NCBI GenBank assembly: GCA_025465475.1
Contig: JAODMR010000025.1
Span: 1-64,000, forward strand
DNA from: Micrococcaceae bacterium
Lineage (GTDB): Bacteria > Actinomycetota > Actinomycetes > Actinomycetales > Micrococcaceae
Reading direction: 5' to 3'
Length of the DNA stretch: 64,000 bases
In this document: positions 54,725 through 61,779 of the stretch, in pieces
How positions within the stretch are numbered: position 1 is the first letter of the stretch
How the letters are laid out: every line of letters starts with the position of its first letter
Program-made: the position numbers and the translations under genes
Notes under the pieces: model-generated
Databases searched by the model: none
The model's input: only the letters and a program-made list of their open reading frames with translations
What the model was told of the DNA's origin: nothing

Positions 54725-55266
54725 AGCGCCCCAACGGTATCCGCCCCGGCGACCTGGTCGTCTCCCGCAACCGCAAGTGGAACGGTCTGGCCCACTGGGT
54801 GGTCCCGGGACGATACCTGGGCGAAGACGAGTGCGGGCACTGGCTCTTCCAGGGCACCGGCGAGTTCATCTCCCGGCCCGGAGCCGCCCTGTACACCCAG
54901 TCGGATGCGGTGCTGCTGGTCCCGCACACAGGGGATTACGCCGCGACGTTCTACGACGGTGAGCATCCGGGCGGGGTGCGGATCTATGTGGACCTTGCCC
55001 TCGACTTCGGCTGGGAGCAGATCCGGCCCGGCGTGTTTGAGTTCCACATGATCGACATGGACCTGGACGTCATCCGAAACCGGGACACCGGCGTATACGT
55101 CGACGACGAGGATGAGTTCGCCGAGCACGCGGCCGCCATGAACTACCCGCCCGAGGTGGTCGACCGGGTCCAGACCGAGTGCGACCGCATCCTCGCCGCG
55201 GTGCAGACCAATCAGACCCCTTTCGACGGCAGGGATGCCGCGTGGTTCCAGTTAGGACGGGCATGA
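54721..55266 (+). CDS. DUF402 domain-containing protein
   Basis: A 181-residue protein with the DUF402 core: [49 protein letters not shown], where the acidic residues probably bind a metal. Relatives include nucleoside tri/diphosphatases and Ntdp/FAU1-like RNA-associated enzymes. The substrate here is unknown. GTG start coupled to dxs; ATGA overlap with the next gene. Confidence 0.85.
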   Translation: MKRPNGIRPGDLVVSRNRKWNGLAHWVVPGRYLGEDECGHWLFQGTGEFISRPGAALYTQSDAVLLVPHTGDYAATFYDGEHPGGVRIYVDLALDFGWEQIRPGVFEFHMIDMDLDVIRNRDTGVYVDDEDEFAEHAAAMNYPPEVVDRVQTECDRILAAVQTNQTPFDGRDAAWFQLGRA

Positions 55267-55817
55267 GCATTATCCGGATGTACCGCAGGAGTGAGGACGA
55301 CGTCCTGACCTTCCGCGAGGCGTGGCTTGACGAAGAGGACGGCGTAGTCGTGGTCAACCACGGCGTGGTCGGACACCACAGCAGCACCCAGGAAACCCAG
55401 GCGGCCGATGCCGACGCTGCCGAACAGCTGATGGCCGCGTTCGAGGCGCAGGCCGCCGAGGACGGTTACCGGGTTGTCCCCGACGAGGAGCAGTTCTGGG
55501 TCGTTGCGCAGTTCGCCCTCAAGACGGCGACCGGAACCGAGCGCGACAGGTACCTGGAGCGCAAGGCCAAGGACAGCATCACCGCCTATCTGGCGTGGCG
55601 GGGCGTGGGAACGGTCGACCGGTCCGAGATCGCCAACAGCAAACTGAACATCTACTGCCTGGCTCCGGACCCCGCGAAGGCGGTGACGGCCATCAAGGTC
55701 TGCCTGCGTGAGGCCAAGCTGGACTTCACCAAGCTCAGCATCGGCGTCGCCCCCCACGACGACCTCGCCGCCATCAAGCAAAAGCACGGCCCCCGAGCCA
55801 CCACCTTCACCCTCTAA
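55263..55817 (+). CDS. Uncharacterised 184-residue protein
   Basis: I do not recognise this family. It begins [27 protein letters not shown] and is soluble and acidic, with a central EEQFWVVAQFALKTATGTERDRYLERKAKD and a C-terminal DLAAIKQKHGPRATTF. The composition and frame statistics match its neighbours. It starts with an ATGA overlap with DUF402, so it is almost certainly translated. It is followed at once by the repeat array, which probably ends the transcript. Confidence 0.75.
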   Translation: MSIIRMYRRSEDDVLTFREAWLDEEDGVVVVNHGVVGHHSSTQETQAADADAAEQLMAAFEAQAAEDGYRVVPDEEQFWVVAQFALKTATGTERDRYLERKAKDSITAYLAWRGVGTVDRSEIANSKLNIYCLAPDPAKAVTAIKVCLREAKLDFTKLSIGVAPHDDLAAIKQKHGPRATTFTL

Positions 55818-55830
55818 CCCCCACCCCCGC

Positions 55831-56097
55831 TGATCGATCCGATCGAGATCCGCTGATCGAGCTTGTCGAGATCCGTTGATCGAGCTTGTCGAGATCAGGT
55901 GGGGCGGGGTCTCGACGGGCTCGACCACCGCGGGGCTTGACCACCGGCGGGGTCTCGACAGGCTCGACCACCGCGGGGCTCGACCACCGGCGGGGTCTCG
56001 ACGGGCTCGAACACCGCGGGGCTCGACCACCGGCCGGGTCTCGACAGGCTCGACCACCGCGGGCTCGAACACCGGGGGGCTCGACCAACGGCGGGGC
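55831..56097. repeat. Two-part REP-like array: 3 x 23 bp then 4 x 43 bp
   Basis: Three units of 23-bp period (starting 55831, 55854 and 55877) contain TGATCGAGCTTGTCGAGATC; the first is degenerate. Then four 43-bp units (55906-55948, 55949-55991, 55992-56034, 56035-56076) carry GTCTCGACGGGCTCGACCAC, which is the reverse-complement type of the same element, plus a partial fifth. Units are contiguous, with no unique spacers. Translations give the VEPVETP strings often seen as false ORFs in Arthrobacter-like genomes. The 297-bp gap holds no believable gene. Confidence 0.9.
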
Positions 56098-56114
56098 ATA
56101 TTAGGGTGGAGGGC

Positions 56115-57095
56115 ATGACTGCTTATCGACAACTTGGTACGTCCGGGCTCACCGTTTCCGTCGTCGGGCTGGGCTGCAATAACCTGGGCCGCTCCGGAAC
56201 GGCCACTGAGACACAGACCGGCACCAATACGGTGATCGGTGCCGCCATCGACGAGGGCATCACCCTGTTCGACGTGGCTGACACCTACGGCAAGACGCCG
56301 GGCCTGAGCGAGGAAATGCTCGGCAAGGCCCTGACCGGCCGGCGCGACGACGTCATCGTGGCCACCAAGTTCGGCATGGACATGAAGGGCGCCAACGGCC
56401 AGGACTGGGACCGCCGCGGATCCAGGCGCTACATCGTGAAGGCTGTGGAGGCGTCGCTGCGGCGGCTCAACACCGACTGGATAGACCTCTACCAGTTCCA
56501 CACCCCCGACCTGCTCACTCCCATCGATGAAACCCTGTCGGCACTCGACGACGTCGTGAAGGCCGGCAAGGTGCGCTACATCGGTCACTCCAACCGGGCC
56601 GGATGGCAGATCGCCGAGGCCGAGTTCACCGCGCGCGCCGGCGGTTACACCCGCTTCGTGTCAGCCCAGAACCACTACAACCTGCTGGACCGGCGCGCCG
56701 AGTTGGAGGTCACTCCCGCCGCCGAGGCGTACGGCCTGGGCGTGCTGCCGTACTTCCCGCTCGCGAACGGCCTGTTGACGGGCAAGTACAGCGCCGGGTC
56801 CGCTCCCGCAGGCAGCCGACTCACCCACAGCCGCCAGAACCTGCTGGACCGGGCGGATTGGGAGCAGTTGGCACAGTTCGGCAGGTTCGCCCGGGAGCGC
56901 GGCCGCAGCGAAGTGGAGATCGCCTTCTCCTGGCTTGCCGCCCAGCCCTCGGTCAGCAGCGTCATCGCCGGAGCAACCACCCTGGAGCAGGTCAAGGCCA
57001 ATGCCGCTGCGGTCTCCTGGGTGCCGACGCCGGAGGACCTCAGCGAGCTGAACGAGCTTTTCCCGCGCACGCCGAAGGTGGCCCTGTTCTCATGA
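56115..57095 (+). CDS. Aldo/keto reductase
   Basis: A 326-residue NADPH-dependent oxidoreductase of the AKR superfamily. The catalytic tetrad can be placed: Asp and Tyr in FDVADTYGK, Lys in VATKFG and His in YQFHTPD. The C-terminal cofactor-binding region SSVIAGATTLEQVKAN is typical. It most resembles the YhdN/Tas-like group that acts on small aldehydes. Start ATG with GGAGGG close by. Ends in an ATGA overlap with the nucleoside hydrolase. Confidence 0.9.
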   Translation: MTAYRQLGTSGLTVSVVGLGCNNLGRSGTATETQTGTNTVIGAAIDEGITLFDVADTYGKTPGLSEEMLGKALTGRRDDVIVATKFGMDMKGANGQDWDRRGSRRYIVKAVEASLRRLNTDWIDLYQFHTPDLLTPIDETLSALDDVVKAGKVRYIGHSNRAGWQIAEAEFTARAGGYTRFVSAQNHYNLLDRRAELEVTPAAEAYGLGVLPYFPLANGLLTGKYSAGSAPAGSRLTHSRQNLLDRADWEQLAQFGRFARERGRSEVEIAFSWLAAQPSVSSVIAGATTLEQVKANAAAVSWVPTPEDLSELNELFPRTPKVALFS

Positions 57096-58255
57096 GTGAC
57101 GGGGCGGGAACGCCCGACGGCGGCACCTCACTGGACGCGCCTGGCGAGAGCGCCAGCGGTTCGGCCGCCACTCCGGTGCGGCTGCTGCTTGATGTCGACA
57201 CGGGCATCGACGACGCGTTCGCGCTGGTATACCTGCTGTCCCGGCCCGAGGTCGCCATCGAGGCCATCACCTGCACCGCGGGCAACGTGGGGGCACGCCA
57301 GGTCGCGTTGAATAATTTGGCGCTGCTGGAACTGTGCGGCAGGACCGGCGTCGAGGTGGCGATCGGCGCCGAAGTTCCGCTGCAGATACCGCTGGTGACC
57401 ACCGAGGAGACGCACGGACCGCAGGGCATCGGCCATGCGGTCCTGCCGGAACCGGCGCAAGCCATTTCCGCTCGGCACGCCGTCGACGTCTGGGTCGACC
57501 AAGTGCGCGCCCACCCGGGGGAAATCACCGGCCTGATCACCGGCCCGCTGACCAACTTCGCGCTGGCGCTTCGCCGTGAGCCGGACCTGCCCCGCCTGCT
57601 CAAGGGCCTGGTCATCATGGGCGGCTGCTTCTATTACCAGGGGAACACCACCCCAACGGCGGAGTGGAACGTCTCGGTGGATCCACATGCCGCCAAGGAG
57701 GTGTTCCAGGCCTACCAGGGGCTGCCGGAGGAACAACTGCCCGTCGTGTGCGCACTGGAGACCACGGAGCGGATCGAAATGCGTCCCGGCCACGTGGCCC
57801 GGCTGGCGGAACTCGCCGGCGCCCAGCCGGAACTGGTGCTGCCCGACCAGCCGGAGGGCCTGCGCAGCACCTCCGACCACCCGCTGATTGCCTGCCTGTC
57901 CGACGCCGTCCGGTTCTACATGGAATTTCATCGGCTCTACGATCAGGGCTACGTGGCCCATATGCACGACGCGTTCGCCGCAGCCGTTGCCGTCGGGCGG
58001 ACCCCAATTGCCACGCGCACCGGAACGGTCGACGTCGAAACCACCTCACCCCTCTTGATCGGCACAACGGTGGTGGACTATCGGGGGATATGGGGCAAGC
58101 CTGCCAACGCCCGCATCGTCACAGAGAATTCCCCGGAGGACTGCTTCGACGAACTCCTGACCTCGATCGGGGCGTTGGCGCGAAGGCTTGGCGCGCAGGC
58201 TCTCCGCGCCGCAGCAAATCCCGGTAGGATGGATGACTGCGCCGAGGTGACATAG
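57092..58255 (+). CDS. Inosine-uridine-type nucleoside hydrolase
   Basis: A 387-residue enzyme that splits the N-glycosidic bond of ribonucleosides. The calcium-binding signature DVDTGIDDA lies near residue 35, after a disordered Gly/Ser tail. TGPLTNFALAL, GGCFYYQGN and AEWNVSVDPHAA are the other family blocks. The ORF track merges it with sequence antisense/out of frame to the reductase; the ATG at 57092 overlaps the previous stop. The ECF transporter genes follow in the same direction, so its substrate is probably what that system imports, or the released base. Confidence 0.93.
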   Translation: MSDGAGTPDGGTSLDAPGESASGSAATPVRLLLDVDTGIDDAFALVYLLSRPEVAIEAITCTAGNVGARQVALNNLALLELCGRTGVEVAIGAEVPLQIPLVTTEETHGPQGIGHAVLPEPAQAISARHAVDVWVDQVRAHPGEITGLITGPLTNFALALRREPDLPRLLKGLVIMGGCFYYQGNTTPTAEWNVSVDPHAAKEVFQAYQGLPEEQLPVVCALETTERIEMRPGHVARLAELAGAQPELVLPDQPEGLRSTSDHPLIACLSDAVRFYMEFHRLYDQGYVAHMHDAFAAAVAVGRTPIATRTGTVDVETTSPLLIGTTVVDYRGIWGKPANARIVTENSPEDCFDELLTSIGALARRLGAQALRAAANPGRMDDCAEVT

Positions 58256-58289
58256 GCGGACTTTCCGCACTCCGCACAAAGGATCCCCC

Positions 58290-59096
58290 ATGTCTTCCTC
58301 CCTGACCCTTCCCGCCCCTGGAAAGGCGGCGGGCCGCAACCGCCGCCTGCTGGAAATCCTCGGCGGGGTTGCCATCGCAGGCACCTACCTGTATTTGGTC
58401 CTTAACCAGCCGGCGGACATCGTGAACGGACTCTCCAGCGGTGCAACGCTGCTCGCCTTGGCCGGCTTCCTGCTGGGAGCGGTGCTGCTGATTGTCGGCG
58501 TGCTTCCGACCCTGCCAACCTCCACCCTCGTACTGCTGCCGGTGGCCCTGGTGCTGAACATCGTGCTGGGCCAGTTCGTCGGCAGCACACTTGTCCCGTT
58601 CTACCTTGACGCGATCGGCACGGTCCTCATCGCCGCCCTGGCGGGCCCCGCCGCTGGTGCTGCCACGGGAGCCCTGAGCAGCATCGTCTGGTCGCTGTTC
58701 AACCCCACCGTGCTTCCGTTCGCCGCCGGTGCCGCCCTGATCGGCTTCCTGGCCGGGGTCGCGGCGCGCTATGGTGCGTTCCGCCGCTTCTACTTTGCCC
58801 CCGTCGCAGGATTCCTGACCGGCATCGTTGCGGGAGTGTTCTCCGCCCCAATCGCCGCCTTTGTGTACGGCGGTACCTCGGGCCTGGCCACCGGCGCCGT
58901 CGTAAGCGCCTTCCGCGCCATGGGTGATTCCCTGCTGGGCGCCATCACCAAGCAGGCCCTGATCTCTGACCCCATGGACAAGGCCATCGTCTTCACCATC
59001 GTGGCTGTACTGCTCTACGCCCTGCCCCGCCGCACCACGCTGCGATTCCCGTTCATCAGCCGCTTCCGCGTCCTGGCAGGCACCAGGGGAGCCTGA
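58290..59096 (+). CDS. ECF transporter substrate-binding (S) component
   Basis: A 268-residue membrane protein with about six to eight helices. The block FYLDAIGTVLIAALAGPAAGAATGALSSIVWSLFNP has the D-x-x-G-T ... GP-x-x-G pattern of a group of ECF S components. The substrate is not certain. The link to a nucleoside hydrolase suggests a nucleoside, base or modified base. ATG with AAAGGATCCCCC upstream. Followed after 5 bp by the T component. Confidence 0.82.
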   Translation: MSSSLTLPAPGKAAGRNRRLLEILGGVAIAGTYLYLVLNQPADIVNGLSSGATLLALAGFLLGAVLLIVGVLPTLPTSTLVLLPVALVLNIVLGQFVGSTLVPFYLDAIGTVLIAALAGPAAGAATGALSSIVWSLFNPTVLPFAAGAALIGFLAGVAARYGAFRRFYFAPVAGFLTGIVAGVFSAPIAAFVYGGTSGLATGAVVSAFRAMGDSLLGAITKQALISDPMDKAIVFTIVAVLLYALPRRTTLRFPFISRFRVLAGTRGA

Positions 59097-59101
59097 TTCC
59101 C

Positions 59102-59839
59102 ATGGCACGGCTGCATCCGCTGACCCTGCTGACTGCAGCCGTCGTACCCGCCGTCGCGACCCTAGCCATCGACCGCTGGCCCGTCTCCGCCGTCGTCCTT
59201 GCCGTGCTGGTGGGACTGGTCGCCGCGAGCGGACTGGGCCGAACGGTCCTGCCCGCCGCGGCAGTGGTCCTGGCGCCCCTGATGCTCTCGCTGCTGCTGA
59301 CGCACGGGTTCTTCTTTGTCGAGGGCCAAACAGTCCTGTGGTCGGCCGGCCCGCTCCACGTCACGACGGAGGGGCTGTCCTTCGCCGCGGATATGGGTCT
59401 GCGCACAGCGGTTTTCGTGGTGGCGTTCCTGGCCTTCTCGTTCAGCGTGCAGCCAGCCGACCTGCTGTCGGTGTTGACCGGACTGCGGGTGCCCCCGCAA
59501 TTTGGGTTTGTTCTCTGTTCCACCCTGACCCTGGCGCCAGCTATTACAGCTCGGGCTCGGCGCATCTCCCAGGCGCAACAGGCTCGGGGACTGGTGGTGG
59601 GGCTGGGGCTGCCCGGCAGGGTCCGCGCCGTGCAGCAGCAGGCGGTGCCGCTGGTGCTGGCCCTGCTTCATGAAGCAGGGTCCCGCGCAGAATTCCTTGA
59701 GGCCCGCGGGTTTGGTGCTCCCGGCCCCCGGAGCAGCTATCGGCTAGTACCGGACTCGCCCGGTCAGAGGGTCTTCCGCTGGACCGCGCTGCTGCTGCTC
59801 GTCCTGTTTCTGGTGCTTTGGTTCGGAGCTGTCGGATGA
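59102..59839 (+). CDS. ECF transporter transmembrane (T) component, CbiQ family
   Basis: A 245-residue membrane protein. It has the T-component coupling motifs: ARRISQAQQARGL and SRAEFLEARGFG, two Ala-Arg-Gly helices that dock into grooves of the two ATPase domains. Five membrane segments are visible. The start begins MARLHPLTLL. Its stop overlaps the ATPase start (ATGA). Confidence 0.88.
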   Translation: MARLHPLTLLTAAVVPAVATLAIDRWPVSAVVLAVLVGLVAASGLGRTVLPAAAVVLAPLMLSLLLTHGFFFVEGQTVLWSAGPLHVTTEGLSFAADMGLRTAVFVVAFLAFSFSVQPADLLSVLTGLRVPPQFGFVLCSTLTLAPAITARARRISQAQQARGLVVGLGLPGRVRAVQQQAVPLVLALLHEAGSRAEFLEARGFGAPGPRSSYRLVPDSPGQRVFRWTALLLLVLFLVLWFGAVG

Positions 59840-61602
59840 GGCTGGTGCTGCACGAATTCCTCTATCCCGGTGATGCTGCCCCTGCCTTGCGCGACATCGA
59901 CCTGCACGTTCTGCCCGGCACCTGCACCCTGGTGGCCGGTGGTTCAGGCGCCGGCAAATCAACCCTTGCAAAGGTCCTGGCAGGCGTGCTGCCGGGCCGG
60001 CACGGCGGCGACCTGACGGGCCACTTTGAGCTCGGCGGTGAGCGGCTGGAGTTCACGGCGGCCCAGCCCGCCGTCCCCGCCAGCACGGGCAGCCCGGCCC
60101 GGCCCGCCGTCGTCGGCACTCGCCCCCGGATCAATCCCGCGGCCTGGAACCGGGAGATCGCCTACGTGGGGCAGGAACCCTCCGCGCAGCTGTCCACCGT
60201 GGCAGCCACCGTTGCGGAGGAACTGGCCTTCGCCCTGGAAAACGCTGGAACGCCGCGGCCGGAGATGCTCCGACGGGTACAGGAGACGGCCTCCGCGTTC
60301 GGCCTGACCGACCTGTTGGAGCGCCGGCCCACGGAACTTTCGGGAGGCGAGCTGCGGCGCGTGACCATCGCCGGGGCCGCGGTACTGGAACCGAAAGTCC
60401 TGGTACTGGATGAACCCACCGCAGGACTGGACGCCACCGCCCGCGGGCAGGTGGAAGGCCAGCTCCAACACCTGTTGGGAAAAGGCATCGGCCTGGTCCT
60501 GCTGGCGCCCGGGCTCGGGGGAGTGGGAACGCTGGCAGACCGGGTGGTCCTGCTGGAACAGGGACGCTGCGTTTGGGCAGGTCCTCGGGGACATGCCGCC
60601 GCGGCCAGCGAAGCATTGGAGGTGCCGATCCTTCCCGATCCGGCTGCCGCCGCCCCCGAACCCGCTCTGCGTCGCATCACGCCCGGGGTCCCCAAGGTCG
60701 CCACGGCCGTCTCCCTGGACCGTGTGCAGTTCAGTTATGGCACGCGACTGAAAAGCCTCCGGCTGCGACCCCGTAGCCGCCAAACCCAAACGGTCGAACC
60801 ACCAAAAGTGCTCGACGGCGTGAGCCTCGCGGTGGGTCCGGGCGAAACGGTGGTGATTGCCGGCGCCAACGGAGCCGGCAAGTCCTCGCTGCTGCGCCAC
60901 CTGAACGGGTTGGCGCGGCCCGATTCCGGCGCTGTGTCCATTCGTGGGAGCGACATCGGCCCCTTGACGACCGGAGAGGTCGCTGCGGAGGTTGGCTTCC
61001 TGTTCCAGAACCCGTTGGACCAGCTCTTCGAACGTACCGTCCGCCGGGAGGTCGCTTACGGGGTGCGCGCAGCGGGGCGGGCCGCGCATTCGTCCCGAAC
61101 GGCCGACATCGGGACTTCCGGGACAGGCACTTCCGGGACCGGTGCCTTCTGGACCGGTCCCCGCCCAGCTGCTGCCAACGATGCTGTGCAGGAGGCATTG
61201 GAGCGGTGCGGCCTGCGGGAGGTCGCGGAAGCGCACCCTCACGAGCTGCCGGTGTCCCAGCAGCGGCTGGTGGCGCTGGCGACGGTGTTGGCCCGGCGAC
61301 CGGCGGTCCTTGCCCTCGATGAGCCGACGGTGGCCTTGGACCGCCCCGGGGTGGACCGCCTGGCCGGTGCCATCAGGGACGAAGCGAACCGCGGCGCCGC
61401 CGTCGTTCTGGTGACCCACGACCTCGACTTTGCCTATGCCACCTGCGGCCGGCTGGTCCTGCTCTCAGCTGGTCGCATCCTGGCCGATGGACCCATGGCG
61501 GAGGTGCTTGAGGAGCACTTCCGGAACGGCCGGTTCGTCGGAGTCGAAGCGCCGGAAGCGTGGCTGCGCTGGCGCGCGGAGCGGCGGAGCGGGCCGGACT
61601 GA
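59836..61602 (+). CDS. ECF transporter fused double ATPase (A-A')
   Basis: A 588-residue protein with two ABC ATPase domains in one chain. Half 1: Walker A GGSGAGKST, signature LSGGE, Walker B VLVLDEPTAGLD, but where the H-loop histidine should be it reads LLAPGLGG. Half 2: Walker A GANGAGKSS, Q-loop FLFQNPLDQLF, degenerate signature LPVSQ, Walker B VLALDEPTVALD and an intact H-loop VTHDLDF. So one composite ATP site is complete and the other lacks both features. Half 2 also has a GTSGTG repeat insertion. It energises the S and T components upstream. The ATG at 59836 is the start. Confidence 0.9.
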   Translation: MRLVLHEFLYPGDAAPALRDIDLHVLPGTCTLVAGGSGAGKSTLAKVLAGVLPGRHGGDLTGHFELGGERLEFTAAQPAVPASTGSPARPAVVGTRPRINPAAWNREIAYVGQEPSAQLSTVAATVAEELAFALENAGTPRPEMLRRVQETASAFGLTDLLERRPTELSGGELRRVTIAGAAVLEPKVLVLDEPTAGLDATARGQVEGQLQHLLGKGIGLVLLAPGLGGVGTLADRVVLLEQGRCVWAGPRGHAAAASEALEVPILPDPAAAAPEPALRRITPGVPKVATAVSLDRVQFSYGTRLKSLRLRPRSRQTQTVEPPKVLDGVSLAVGPGETVVIAGANGAGKSSLLRHLNGLARPDSGAVSIRGSDIGPLTTGEVAAEVGFLFQNPLDQLFERTVRREVAYGVRAAGRAAHSSRTADIGTSGTGTSGTGAFWTGPRPAAANDAVQEALERCGLREVAEAHPHELPVSQQRLVALATVLARRPAVLALDEPTVALDRPGVDRLAGAIRDEANRGAAVVLVTHDLDFAYATCGRLVLLSAGRILADGPMAEVLEEHFRNGRFVGVEAPEAWLRWRAERRSGPD

Positions 61603-61642
61603 TCGGGCAGTTATTCCGTCAGGCCCGCCGTCGGCAGCCGCG

Positions 61643-61675
61643 GCGGCTCCCGCCGCTGAACACGGCGGGAGCCGC
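61643..61675. terminator. Hairpin between convergent ECF ATPase and fadB genes
   Basis: A perfect 13-bp stem, GCGGCTCCCGCCG and CGGCGGGAGCCGC, around a 7-nt loop. It lies between convergent genes, so it can end both transcripts. Further partial copies of GCGGCTCC follow up to 61718. Confidence 0.7.
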
Positions 61676-61732
61676 GGGTCCCGCTAGCCCCGGCGGCTCC
61701 TGCCAGCGCAGCGGCTCCCGCGGAGAAAACCT

Positions 61733-61772
61733 CCACCCGGCCACCCGGCCACCCGGCCACCCGGGAACCCGG
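61733..61772. repeat. 8-bp tandem repeat CCACCCGG
   Basis: Four exact copies of CCACCCGG (61733-61764) are followed by a variant GAACCCGG (61765-61772) and a further GAACC. It sits just past the fadB stop. Confidence 0.85.
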
Positions 61773-61779
61773 GAACCTC

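Noticed and set aside
55831-56097. CRISPR array
   Set aside because: The units are contiguous with no unique spacers, the repeats are degenerate, and no cas gene is present.
55876-56588. ORFs of 72-93 residues across the 55.8-56.1 kb repeats and the long minus-strand 55212-56588 frame
   Set aside because: They are translations of the 43-bp repeat (VEPVETP-type strings) or antisense to real genes, with no Shine-Dalgarno and no family match.
59836-61602. Pseudogene call for the ECF ATPase because of missing motifs
   Set aside because: The frame is intact, both Walker A/B motifs and glutamates remain, and the losses are complementary, which fits a functional asymmetric pump better.
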